A DNA stretch of 64,000 nucleotides from CAVQOB01 sp963714325. Lineage in GTDB: Bacteria; Pseudomonadota; Alphaproteobacteria; Rhizobiales; Hyphomicrobiaceae. The stretch spans positions 186,001 through 250,000 of the forward strand of contig CAVQOB010000035.1 of assembly GCA_963714325.1 (NCBI GenBank), written 5' to 3'. Positions 53,242 to 61,485 of the stretch are shown here, piece by piece (the stretch's first letter is position 1; every line of letters begins with the position of its first letter). Under the pieces are notes generated by a model. The model was not told the origin of the DNA. It did no database searches and saw nothing but the letters and a program-made list of their open reading frames with translations. The position numbers were made by a program, and so were the translations under genes.

Positions 53242-54170
53242 TGGCGGATGTGTCCATGCAGCGCGGCGCGCCGCACCTCGTCGTCGAACACATGACGATG
53301 CGCTTCGGCGGTTTGGTCGCCATCAACGACTTGTCATTCACTGCAAAATTTGGCGACATCACAGCGCTGATCGGCCCGAACGGCGCCGGCAAAACGACTG
53401 TCTTCAATTGCATCACCGGCTTCTACAAACCAACCGTCGGTCGCATCGCGTTGATGAAGGGGGCAGCAACCGCCGCCGACATCGATGCCTTGACCCACAC
53501 CGGACGGCGCTGGAATGCCCATGCTCCCGCCGATCATGGCACTGGCGTCTTCCTTTTGGAACGCATGCCGGACTTCGAAATCGCCGCCAAAGCCCATGTC
53601 GCCAGAACCTTCCAGAATATCCGCCTGTTCACCGGCATGACCGTGCTCGAAAACTTGATCGTCGCACAGCATAACGTGCTGATGGACGCGTCGGGCTGGA
53701 CAATCAAGGGGCTCCTCGGCTCGAAGACATACAAGGCGGCGGAAACCGCTAGTCTCGAACTCGCGAAATACTGGCTCGACCGCATCGGCCTCACCGCCCG
53801 CGCCGACGATCCGGCGGGCGATCTGCCCTATGGCGCGCAACGCCGCCTCGAAATCGCGCGCGCGATGTGTTCGCGCCCGACGTTGCTCTGCCTCGATGAA
53901 CCCGCGGCCGGCCTCAACCCCCGCGAAAGTGCTGAACTCAACGCCTTGCTGCGCATGATCCGGCAGGACCACGCCACTTCGATCCTGCTGATCGAGCATG
54001 ACATGAGCGTCGTCATGGAAATCTCCGATCACGTCGTCGTGCTCGAATATGGGACCAAGATCTCTGACGGCACACCTGATTTCGTCAAGAACGATCCCAA
54101 GGTGATCGCCGCCTACCTCGGCGTCGAGGACGAGGAAGTGGCGCAAGTCGCGGCGGAGGTCGGTCTATGA
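53241..54170 (+). CDS. livG: Branched-chain amino acid ABC transporter ATPase LivG
   Basis: A 309-residue nucleotide-binding subunit. Walker A is GPNGAGKT (near residue 42), the Q-loop region is in RTFQNIRLFTGMTVLENL, the signature LPYGAQRRLEIARA replaces LSGGQ in the form usual for LivG, and LLCLDEPAAGLNP is Walker B. An insertion of about 35 residues (DIDALTHTGRRWNAHAPADH region) between Walker A and the Q-loop lengthens it over the E. coli protein. It overlaps livM at its start and livF at its end. Confidence 0.95.
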   Translation: MADVSMQRGAPHLVVEHMTMRFGGLVAINDLSFTAKFGDITALIGPNGAGKTTVFNCITGFYKPTVGRIALMKGAATAADIDALTHTGRRWNAHAPADHGTGVFLLERMPDFEIAAKAHVARTFQNIRLFTGMTVLENLIVAQHNVLMDASGWTIKGLLGSKTYKAAETASLELAKYWLDRIGLTARADDPAGDLPYGAQRRLEIARAMCSRPTLLCLDEPAAGLNPRESAELNALLRMIRQDHATSILLIEHDMSVVMEISDHVVVLEYGTKISDGTPDFVKNDPKVIAAYLGVEDEEVAQVAAEVGL

Positions 54171-54892
54171 GCGGCGCGCTGCTCTCCATCGAGGGAGTCA
54201 AAAGTTTCTACGGCAGCATCATGGCCTTGAAGGGCGTCGACGTCACGGTCAACGCCGGCGAGATCGTGACCCTGATCGGCGCCAATGGTGCGGGCAAGTC
54301 GACGCTGATGATGACGGTGTTCGGCCGACCGCAAGCGCGCGAGGGCAGCATCCGCTTTGATGGACGTGACATCACCAGAATGCCGACGCATGAGATCGCG
54401 CGACTGCGCATCGCACAATCACCGGAAGGACGGCGCATCTTTGGGCGCATGACAGTGCTCGAAAACCTGCAGATGGGCGCCGAAATCGACGACGGCCGGC
54501 ATTTCGCCGATGATCTCGAACGGGTCACAGTGATGTTTCCCCGGCTGAAGGAGCGGCTCACCCAGCGCGGTGGCACCCTGTCGGGCGGCGAACAGCAGAT
54601 GCTCGCCATCGCCCGCGCGCTGATGAGCCGGCCGAAACTGCTGATGCTGGATGAGCCCTCGCTCGGCCTCGCGCCGATCATCGTCAAGCAGATCTTCGAC
54701 GTCATCCGCGAACTCAATACCAAGGACAAGATGACGATCTTCCTGGTCGAACAGAACGCCTTCCATGCGCTGAAGCTGGCGCATCGCGGCTACGTGATGA
54801 TCAATGGCCTGATCACCATGAGCGGGACGGGGAAGGAATTGCTGGCGCGGCCGGAAATCAGGGCTGCCTATCTGGAAGGCGGGAGGCACTAG
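54167..54892 (+). CDS. livF: Branched-chain amino acid ABC transporter ATPase LivF
   Basis: A 241-residue nucleotide-binding subunit that pairs with LivG. Walker A is GANGAGKST (near residue 38), the signature is LSGGEQQMLAIARAL, Walker B is LLMLDEPSLGLAP, and the switch His is replaced within FLVEQN as usual in LivF. It overlaps the livG stop by ATGA. The cassette with the four-helix-bundle gene begins 15 bp after its stop, where livF would normally be followed by the DUF6867-type gene. Confidence 0.95.
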   Translation: MSGALLSIEGVKSFYGSIMALKGVDVTVNAGEIVTLIGANGAGKSTLMMTVFGRPQAREGSIRFDGRDITRMPTHEIARLRIAQSPEGRRIFGRMTVLENLQMGAEIDDGRHFADDLERVTVMFPRLKERLTQRGGTLSGGEQQMLAIARALMSRPKLLMLDEPSLGLAPIIVKQIFDVIRELNTKDKMTIFLVEQNAFHALKLAHRGYVMINGLITMSGTGKELLARPEIRAAYLEGGRH

Positions 54893-54906
54893 TAGGGGGT
54901 AGGGAC

Positions 54907-55368
54907 TAGGGATTAGGTTTTAGGGATCGGGAGAGCGAGGCGACGTCGATGCAGGATGTGAAGTCGCACCGTGATCTAATTGTTAGGCAGAAAGCCATGG
55001 AGCTTGCAGAGGAGGCCTATCGGTTGGCTCGACTGATGCCGAAAAATGAAGTGTATCGCCTTGTTAGCCAGTTGCTCCGCGCAGCTGCATCCGTGCCCGC
55101 CAACATCGCTGAAGGCCATGGCCGCGGCACCCGCAAGGACTACGCGAATTTTGTGAGCATCGCGCGAGGCTCACTTGCAGAGACTGAAACCTTTTTACTG
55201 CTGGCGGCCCGAGCTACACTGATCAAAGCTGACGATGAGCAACGCGCATTGGCACTCTGTACGGAAATCGCGAACATGCTCAACGCTCTGCTCTCGCGCC
55301 TTCGCACCCCTGCTGACGCCGATAACGATCCCAAGCTGCAACGCCTAATCCCTAAAACCTAATCCCTA
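54907..55368 (+). mobile_element. Inverted-repeat-flanked cassette carrying a four-helix-bundle gene
   Basis: A perfect 21-bp inverted repeat, TAGGGATTAGGTTTTAGGGAT at 54907-54927 and its complement at 55348-55368, encloses one gene. Neighbouring copies of the CCTAAAACCTAATCC unit repeat at both edges (54900-54930 and 55344-55378). The right arm supplies the last codons and the stop of the gene. The cassette interrupts an otherwise tight liv operon. It resembles small mobile units that carry the 23S rRNA intervening-sequence protein; mobility is inferred. Confidence 0.7.
54949..55362 (+). CDS. Four-helix-bundle protein (23S rRNA intervening-sequence / S23 type)
   Basis: A 137-residue protein of the S23/IVP family: HRDLIVRQKAMELAEEAYRLARLMP starts helix 1, LVSQLLRAAASVPANIAEGHGRGTRKDYANFVSIARGSLAETETFLLLAAR covers helices 2-3. 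SVPANIAEGHGR is diagnostic. The fold is a bundle that oligomerises and is related to the accessory protein of diversity-generating retroelements; its function is not established. The last residues, including the stop at 55360-55362, are encoded by the right inverted repeat. No reverse transcriptase is nearby. Confidence 0.88.
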   Translation: MQDVKSHRDLIVRQKAMELAEEAYRLARLMPKNEVYRLVSQLLRAAASVPANIAEGHGRGTRKDYANFVSIARGSLAETETFLLLAARATLIKADDEQRALALCTEIANMLNALLSRLRTPADADNDPKLQRLIPKT

Positions 55369-55395
55369 AAACCTAACATCGACCGGACCACTAAC

Positions 55396-55713
55396 ATGCC
55401 CTTCGACATCTACGACGCCGGCCCCTCGGGCTTCTGGGTTTTCCTGCTCTGCACGCTGATCCTCGGCGGGGGGACTGCGTTCGTGACAGGCAAAGCCATC
55501 GCCGAGACCTGGCGACCCATCTGGCAGCTGGTCTTCTATGCAGCCCTGCTCGCATTTTCCGCCCGCTTCCTGCAATTTTCGCTATTTGAAGCGCGCTTAA
55601 CCTCACTGCCAAGCTATCTGGTGGATGTCGTGGTGCTGCTTGCATTCGCTGGCGCCGGCTACTCGTTGACCCGCGGGAAGATGATGCGAACCCAGTACGG
55701 TTGGCCCCGCTGA
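55396..55713 (+). CDS. DUF6867-type membrane protein of the liv cluster
   Basis: A 105-residue protein with three membrane segments: SGFWVFLLCTLILGGGTAFVTG, LVFYAALLAFSARFLQFSLF and YLVDVVVLLAFAGAGYSL. The MMRTQYGWPR C-terminus is characteristic of this small family that regularly follows livF in Hyphomicrobiales, as far as I recall. Its function in transport is unknown. It lies between the inserted cassette and livJ and probably belongs to the liv operon. Confidence 0.82.
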   Translation: MPFDIYDAGPSGFWVFLLCTLILGGGTAFVTGKAIAETWRPIWQLVFYAALLAFSARFLQFSLFEARLTSLPSYLVDVVVLLAFAGAGYSLTRGKMMRTQYGWPR

Positions 55714-55882
55714 GGCCTTTGACTGTTAACGGGCGCTGCGTCTGCACAAGTTAACGGGTGCTAATCCGCTAAATCGACGTGACTTCGCCGCACTTTCGGG
55801 GAATCATGGCGGTCGAGGCGAGATACTCGCCCCTACCGGCCTTCCGAGAGGGCCGGGCCAACTGTCTCAGGGAGTGCTTTGT

Positions 55883-57004
55883 ATGAAAAAAGTCGTGTGG
55901 TCTGGCCTTGCCCTCGCGGCATCGCTGGCGTTGACCGGCGCCGCCAGTGCGCAAGGAACAATCAAGATCGGCGTCGCCGGCCCGTTGACAGGACCGAACG
56001 CCGCTTTCGGTGCGCAGCTGAAAAACGGCGCTGAAGTCGCGGCGGCAGATATCAATGCCCGGGGTGGCGTCAACGGCCAAAAGATTGAACTCGTGTTCGG
56101 CGACGACGTGTCGGATCCGAAGCAGGGCGTGTCGGTCGCCAACAAGATGGTCGGCGACGGCGTCAAGTTCGTGATGGGCCATTTCAACTCGGGCGTGACC
56201 ATGCCTGCGTCCGAAGTTTACGCCGAGAACGGCGTGCTCGTGATTACACCTTCAGCGACGAACCCGAAAATCACCGAGCGCGGTCTGTGGAACGTATTCC
56301 GCACCTGCGGCCGAGATGACCAGCAGGGCGCCGTCGCCGGCAAGTACCTCGCTGATAATGCAAAGGGCAAGAAGATTGCCATCGTCCACGACAAGACAAC
56401 GTACGGCAAGGGCCTCGCCGACGAAACGCAGAAGGCGATGAACAAGCTCGGCCTGAAGGAAGTGCTTTATGAAGGCGTCAACACAGGCGAGAAGGACTTC
56501 GCCGCACTGATCTCGAAGATCAAAGCGGCCGGCGCTGATTTCGTCTACTGGGGCGGTCTGCACACGGAAGGCGGCCTTATCGTGCGTCAGATGCGCGACC
56601 AAGGCGTCAAGGCTGTCATGATGTCTGGCGACGGCATTACGGACAACGAGTTCGCCGCCATCGCCGGCCCCGGTGCTGAAGGCACGCTGATGACGTTCGG
56701 TCCCGATCCGCGCAAGAACCCGAATGCCGCAGACGTCGTCAAGAAGTTTGCAGCACGGAATTTCGATCCACAGGCTTACACTCTCTATAGTTACGCCGCG
56801 CTGGAAATTGTTGCGCAAGCCGCAAACGCCATCAAGTCAAACGACGCCAAGAAGGTCGCCGCTGAAATGCGCGGTGGCAAGGGCTACAAGACGGCCATTG
56901 GCGAAATCAAGTACGACAAGAAGGGCGACATCACCCGCGTCGACTACGTGATGTACACGTGGAAGAAGCAGGCTGACGGCAAGATCACCTACGTGCAGAA
57001 CTAA
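55883..57004 (+). CDS. livJ: Branched-chain amino acid binding protein LivJ-type
   Basis: A 373-residue periplasmic receptor for the LivHMGF transporter. The Sec signal peptide (MKKVVWSGLALAASLALTGAASA) precedes IKIGVAGPLTGPNAAFGAQLKNG, then the ligand-binding loop GHFNSGVTMPASEVYAENGV and VFRTCGRDDQQG. Mature protein is a type I binding protein with two lobes. ATG55883 has GGGAG upstream; the GTG at 55874 is an alternative. It is separated from the DUF6867 gene by 169 bp, so it may have its own promoter. Confidence 0.94.
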   Translation: MKKVVWSGLALAASLALTGAASAQGTIKIGVAGPLTGPNAAFGAQLKNGAEVAAADINARGGVNGQKIELVFGDDVSDPKQGVSVANKMVGDGVKFVMGHFNSGVTMPASEVYAENGVLVITPSATNPKITERGLWNVFRTCGRDDQQGAVAGKYLADNAKGKKIAIVHDKTTYGKGLADETQKAMNKLGLKEVLYEGVNTGEKDFAALISKIKAAGADFVYWGGLHTEGGLIVRQMRDQGVKAVMMSGDGITDNEFAAIAGPGAEGTLMTFGPDPRKNPNAADVVKKFAARNFDPQAYTLYSYAALEIVAQAANAIKSNDAKKVAAEMRGGKGYKTAIGEIKYDKKGDITRVDYVMYTWKKQADGKITYVQN

Positions 57005-57012
57005 GCACAGCC

Positions 57013-58230
57013 GTGGTCGAACGTTCAATCATATCAGGGAAGGCAGCCGCAAGGCTGCCTTCTCGCGTTTTAGCGGCCGCGCTTGCACTCTTTGTTGCGA
57101 TGGCAGCACTGGCCAACATCGCTCACGCCGACACGCGCGACGGCGAGCCCATCACGATTGCATTGATGGCACCGCAATCCGGGCCGCGCGTCAGCCTCGG
57201 TCGCGCGATCGAGGTGGCCGCCCGTCTTGCCGTCGACGCCGCCAACGCCGCGAACACGGCAACTCCGGGTCCCACTGATGGCCGGCGCCATTTCCGCCTT
57301 GTCAGTTTCGATGATGGCTGCAGTTCCGAAAAGGCCGCAGCCGCCGCCGCCGAGGCCATCGCCGCCGCCATCACCATCGTCATTGGCCACCCCTGCGCCA
57401 ACGCCTTTGCCAGCGCCGCGCCGCTCTACGCCAAGGCCGGTATTCTTTTCATCGCCACGGGTTCAGCGCCGCCGCGCGCGGCCGCCGCGAAACCGTCGCC
57501 GCTGCACTTCCGCATCCCCGCGGCCGAAACGCCGGTCGGCACCTTCATCGGCGAGACGCTTGCAGCGTTGCCAGCCGATACTCGTGTCGCCTTGGTGCGC
57601 GATCACACGGCGCTCGCGCGCGGCATCACGCAAGACATCTTCAAATCCTTGACCAAGCGCGAACGCCCGCCGATCCTGATCGATACATTCTCCGGCGGTG
57701 ACAAGGACTACGCCGCCCTCGCCGCGCGTCTGAAGGCTGCGGGCATCACGCATCTGGCGCTGACTGCCTTTCCCAACGAAGGCGCGTTGCTGGTGGCCGA
57801 AGCGCGCGCGGCCGTGCCGGAGTTGGCGATCATCACCACCGACCTGATGGCTGACACGGTAACGGCGCGCGTCGCCGGCACGCACGCCAACGGGATCCGC
57901 GTCGCCATGGCCGCAGATCTCGCGCGCACGCCTGCGGCGAAGGTCAGCGCGGATGCCATCCAGGCCGCGCTTGCATCGGATCCGCTGCTGGTCTGGTCAC
58001 GCCAGCACGCCAATACGGCACTCGCCACGCTGGCGGCGATCGAATCCGTGACAACCATCGCCACGCAATCCAAAACCCTCCAACCCCCAGAGCTTGCAAA
58101 AGCCCTCTTGGCCGGCACATTCGCCACGACGATCGGATCGTTGGCCTTCAGCGACTTGGGTGCCGCCAAGCTGCCGGCGTGGGACCTATACACCTGGCGT
58201 GCGGGGACACTGGTCGCCGCCGATCGCTGA
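57013..58230 (+). CDS. Second LivJ-like (type I) binding protein
   Basis: A 405-residue precursor beginning at GTG57013, 8 bp after livJ. The signal peptide lies at residues 18-39 (SRVLAAALALFVAMAAL). ITIALMAPQSGPRVSLGRAIEVAARLAVD and IGHPCANAFASAAPLYAKAGILFIATGSA show the Leu-binding fold, but it is more Ala-rich than LivJ and lacks the canonical receptor loop. It may bind a different amide or serve as a co-receptor. Close spacing indicates cotranscription with livJ. Confidence 0.85.
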   Translation: MVERSIISGKAAARLPSRVLAAALALFVAMAALANIAHADTRDGEPITIALMAPQSGPRVSLGRAIEVAARLAVDAANAANTATPGPTDGRRHFRLVSFDDGCSSEKAAAAAAEAIAAAITIVIGHPCANAFASAAPLYAKAGILFIATGSAPPRAAAAKPSPLHFRIPAAETPVGTFIGETLAALPADTRVALVRDHTALARGITQDIFKSLTKRERPPILIDTFSGGDKDYAALAARLKAAGITHLALTAFPNEGALLVAEARAAVPELAIITTDLMADTVTARVAGTHANGIRVAMAADLARTPAAKVSADAIQAALASDPLLVWSRQHANTALATLAAIESVTTIATQSKTLQPPELAKALLAGTFATTIGSLAFSDLGAAKLPAWDLYTWRAGTLVAADR

Positions 58231-58252
58231 CGTCCAACGCGTCGAGCAGCCT

Positions 58253-58498
58253 TCAGCGTCCCTGGCTTTCCGCCGTGCATTCCATTGCCAGCGCGCGCTC
58301 CATCGCCAACAGCTGTTCTGGTGCCGCGACGCCCTTCGCCCGATAGTCGCTGAGCTGCTGTTGCACCCGGACATAGGCCCGCCGCGCATCGTTCTCGTAT
58401 TCGATCTCCTCGATGAGATCGATGAGTAGGGCTTCCGGCAGAGGCGCCGCCTGTCCCGCAGACGTCTGTAGTATCGAACGCTGTTTCCCGCTTGCCAT
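58253..58498 (-). CDS. Small hypothetical protein
   Basis: An 81-residue soluble protein starting MASGKQRSILQTSAGQAAPLPEAL. Predicted almost wholly helical (LIDLIEEIEYENDARRAYVRVQQQLSDYRAKG). GGAGG lies 6 nt before ATG58498. It is conserved-looking but unknown to me. It is convergent with the second binding-protein gene. Confidence 0.6.
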   Translation of the reverse strand: MASGKQRSILQTSAGQAAPLPEALLIDLIEEIEYENDARRAYVRVQQQLSDYRAKGVAAPEQLLAMERALAMECTAESQGR

Positions 58499-58641
58499 GC
58501 GTGGCCTCCAATTGCCCTCAGCCCGAGCAGCCCGGACATTCTTGACGCAACGCCTGATTGTCAACTCACGCGTGCGGCGCTCATTGAAACACGCATCACG
58601 TGCGCATGTGCAACATGGGCATGTCACGGCGAGGAGGATTG

Positions 58642-58746
58642 ATGTCAAAAGGTCAGCGCGGCTACGGCGCATTGTCCACAGGCCGCATTGATGCACTGCA
58701 GCATCATTGCCGATGCCGCTGCCGCAGTCGTTGCGTGTCCGCTTGA
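58642..58746 (+). CDS. Possible small ORF with a strong ribosome site
   Basis: A 34-codon frame preceded by GAGGAGG 4 nt upstream of ATG58642 (MSKGQRGYGALSTGRIDAL, then a His/Cys/Arg-rich tail). The Shine-Dalgarno match is unusually good, but the tail looks non-coding. It may be the start of a decayed gene. The 58499-58801 gap otherwise holds nothing recognisable. Confidence 0.25.
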   Translation: MSKGQRGYGALSTGRIDALQHHCRCRCRSRCVSA

Positions 58747-58801
58747 CCCACGCCTTTCAGCCCTGCCACGCTGGTCATCCCAACGCTGCCTGGATGCAAT
58801 C

Positions 58802-59848
58802 ATGCCCGCTCGACTGAAAGCCGGCCCCTTGAACCTGATCACCGACGTCGCCGGCGTCCGCGTCGGCAATGTCGATCACGCGGGTCTGGCATCGGGCGTC
58901 ACCGCCATTCTCTTTGACACGGCGGCGACGCAAGGCGCCGTGGCATCAGGGATCACGCTCGGCGGCGCGCCCGGCTCACGCGACATGGCGCTACTGGAAC
59001 CGGAAATGACTATTGCCGGCATCCATGCTTGCGTCCTGTCAGGTGGCTCGCTATTCGGTCTTGACGCCGCCGGCGGTGTCGCGAACTTCCTCCGCGGGAA
59101 AGGCGTCGGGCTGCGCATCAGCACGGCCATCATACCCATCGCCGTGCAAGCCATCACCTTCGATCTCACGAATGGAGGCAGCAAGGACTGGGGACGCATG
59201 CCACCCTACTGGGACATGGGTTGGCAGGCCGCGGAGCGCGCGACCAGTGGCGCTTTTGCACTTGGCACCGTCGGCGGCGGGTACGGTGCCACCACGGTCA
59301 ACCTCAAGGGTGGGCTCGGATCAGCCAGCGCCATCACGCCGCGCGGGTTCACCGTCGGCGCGATTGTCATCGTCAACGCTGTCGGATCGGCGGTGATCGG
59401 CGATGGCCCGCATTTCTGGGCTGCGCCACACGAAATCGGCGGCGAGTTTGGCGACCTCGGCCAACCCATGCACATCCCGCCCGACGCCTTGTTGCTGAAC
59501 ATCAAAGGTGGTGGTCCACCATCGACCACGATCGCACTCATCGCGACCGATGCGATGCTCACCAAGCCACAAGCCAAGCGCATCGCCATCATGGCCAACG
59601 ACGGCCTCGCCCGCGCCGTCCGCCCCGCACATGCGCCGATGGACGGCGATACCATCATCGCCGCCGCTACCGGCCACGAACCGCTCGCCGATCCGCCAGG
59701 GTACGACATGACCGAGATCGGCATGGCGGCTGGCGATTGCCTGGCTCGCGCCATTGCCCGCGGCGTCTATGAGGCTACGGCATTGCCGTTCCCCGGGGCA
59801 CTCCCGGCCTGGCGCGATCGCTACGCGATGTCGGCACGCCTCAGTTGA
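58802..59848 (+). CDS. P1 family (S58, DmpA-type) peptidase
   Basis: A 348-residue Ntn-hydrolase-like peptidase. LITDVAGVRVGNVDHA opens the domain, LSGGSLFGLDAAGGV and FALGTVGGGYGATTVNLKGGLGSAS follow, and the autoprocessing site is in PPSTTIALIATDA, where Ser or Thr becomes the N-terminal nucleophile of the small subunit. Members release N-terminal D- or L-amino acids or cleave beta-aminopeptides. ATG58802 is used; the longer frame is Arg-rich. Its end overlaps the gene at 59841 on the opposite strand by 8 bp. Confidence 0.9.
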   Translation: MPARLKAGPLNLITDVAGVRVGNVDHAGLASGVTAILFDTAATQGAVASGITLGGAPGSRDMALLEPEMTIAGIHACVLSGGSLFGLDAAGGVANFLRGKGVGLRISTAIIPIAVQAITFDLTNGGSKDWGRMPPYWDMGWQAAERATSGAFALGTVGGGYGATTVNLKGGLGSASAITPRGFTVGAIVIVNAVGSAVIGDGPHFWAAPHEIGGEFGDLGQPMHIPPDALLLNIKGGGPPSTTIALIATDAMLTKPQAKRIAIMANDGLARAVRPAHAPMDGDTIIAAATGHEPLADPPGYDMTEIGMAAGDCLARAIARGVYEATALPFPGALPAWRDRYAMSARLS

Positions 59849-61061
59849 TAAAGATGGCGTAGCCCAGGAAATTGTTGCCGAATAATCGGTTCCACTGCTG
59901 CCAGGTCGATCCTGAAAGCGTCGGACCATCTTTCAGATAGGGCATGGCTCCATGCCCGGTGAACCACAGCATCAAATCGAATGGCTTCGGATCGTCGAAA
60001 AAGGCGCGCATGTCGATGCCTTTGTTAAACCGCCAATGCCCGAGCAGGATGCGGCCGTCGAGTAGTGCGTCGACATCGTCGAGCACCTTGAACCAACCGG
60101 TGATCGTCTCATCCGTAATTGGCAAGTTCGGTACCGCACGGCTCTGTTGCCGTGGCGATGGCAGCCATTCGCGATCATCGTCGGTCTCCGCGCGGACGGC
60201 GGCCCAGGTCTCACGGCTGAGCGCTATGGCCGATTTCAAATGTCCGCGCACTTTCGCCATCTGCGCCTTATTGCCGGCCGGCCATTGCATCAGGTGCAGA
60301 AATGCGACTTGATCAGCAATGCCGCCGCCCACCGCACTCATCATCGAGCGCGGATCGAGCGGCACATTTTCGGCGAGATCGCGCGCCGGCTTCGCACCGT
60401 CAAAGAAGAGGTGCGCCGTGGCGTCGTAGGTCAAACGCCAGTCATGGGCGAGCACAAACTCGATGAGTGCACCCAACATATGCGTATAGCCCTGCAACCA
60501 TAGCGCGTCGGCACGATCGAAGGCAACCTCCCAAGCGCCCTCGGAGCGACCCTGACGCCGATCAAGCACCGCGAGAATATCCCGCATATTCACCGTCGGA
60601 CCTTTGGTGCCGAGATTGAGACGCACGGCGTTGAGATCGAGCACCAACTTGCTCTCCGGCGAGCGCACGCTCGCAAGCGTTACGCGCGCTGAGCCGAGGT
60701 CGTCGAGGAACGTTTGATAGATCGCGCGCAACTTGACGTAATCGAGCGCCTCGGGCGCGGGATTGGACGGCAACGGCAACCGAACGATCGGCAGGAACGG
60801 ATTGGTCGGCGCCTTCATCCCATGTTTGTGCAGCCCCGCAGCCAACTTCTCGACGGCCACAGCAAAGCGCGCAAACCCAAGCGCCAGGCGCGCCGCATCA
60901 TCCCCATCAGCGAGCGATGTAAGGGCCACAACCGCATCCGCCGCACGTCCGGCCTCGAGCGCCGTCCGCGTACGTTCGGCGGGCGACTGCGCGATGGCCA
61001 ACGGCATCCAGGCGAGACTGCAGAGTAATGCCATCAACGGCAGGCGCACCAGGAAACGCAT
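59841..61061 (-). CDS. Exported hypothetical protein
   Basis: A 406-residue precursor with a Sec signal peptide (MRFLVRLPLMALLCSLAWMP, cleavage near IAQ). The mature protein is alpha-helical with few cysteines; ALEAGRAADAVVAL near the N-terminus recalls a tetratricopeptide-like helix pair. The C-terminus has FFDDPKPFDLMLWFTGHGAMPYL. I do not recognise the family. It is tail-to-tail with the P1 peptidase gene. Confidence 0.75.
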   Translation of the reverse strand: MRFLVRLPLMALLCSLAWMPLAIAQSPAERTRTALEAGRAADAVVALTSLADGDDAARLALGFARFAVAVEKLAAGLHKHGMKAPTNPFLPIVRLPLPSNPAPEALDYVKLRAIYQTFLDDLGSARVTLASVRSPESKLVLDLNAVRLNLGTKGPTVNMRDILAVLDRRQGRSEGAWEVAFDRADALWLQGYTHMLGALIEFVLAHDWRLTYDATAHLFFDGAKPARDLAENVPLDPRSMMSAVGGGIADQVAFLHLMQWPAGNKAQMAKVRGHLKSAIALSRETWAAVRAETDDDREWLPSPRQQSRAVPNLPITDETITGWFKVLDDVDALLDGRILLGHWRFNKGIDMRAFFDDPKPFDLMLWFTGHGAMPYLKDGPTLSGSTWQQWNRLFGNNFLGYAIFIN

Positions 61062-61201
61062 CACGGGTCTTTCTTCAAAGCATTTAAAAACCGGATTTCG
61101 AGGCTGAGTGTAATTGACAAACAGTGAAGCAACCCTTGAAACTTGTCGTTAACGCGGCCGTTATGCGAACAAATCCTAAGCAAGTAAGGGTTGAAAACCC
61201 C

Positions 61202-61387
61202 ATGGGGCGGTTTGTCTTGGCGACGGTGACCATCTTGGCTCTGGCCGCGCTGCTGGTTTGGCAATCGAACCGCGAGCGACAAGTTGCGCGCTGCATCGCA
61301 ACCGGTGGCGTCTGGGAAGGTCAAATTTCCCGGTGTGCGCCGCCGCCGCCAGGGATTCTGATCGAGCGCGAACTGAAGCGCACGTAG
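61202..61387 (+). CDS. Small single-pass membrane protein
   Basis: A 61-residue protein: MGRFVLATVTILALAALLVWQSN forms a membrane helix, followed by a short exported segment with a conserved-looking Cys pair (ARCIATGGVWEGQISRCAPP). A start further upstream (61124 or 61163) is possible; AAGGG precedes ATG61202. Function unknown. It lies 98 bp before the PhyH gene on the same strand. Confidence 0.55.
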   Translation: MGRFVLATVTILALAALLVWQSNRERQVARCIATGGVWEGQISRCAPPPPGILIERELKRT

Positions 61388-61485
61388 GTTATACAAACTG
61401 GCCATGCAGGAAACCAACCTTGACACGAACGGGCGGTGTGCGGGTACGATGCGAGGCGGCTGCATGCTGCAGGGGAGCATTCGTG

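Noticed and set aside
54949..55362. A diversity-generating retroelement based on the S23-like protein
   Set aside because: No reverse transcriptase, template repeat or variable protein is nearby, and the protein matches the intervening-sequence type rather than Avd alone.
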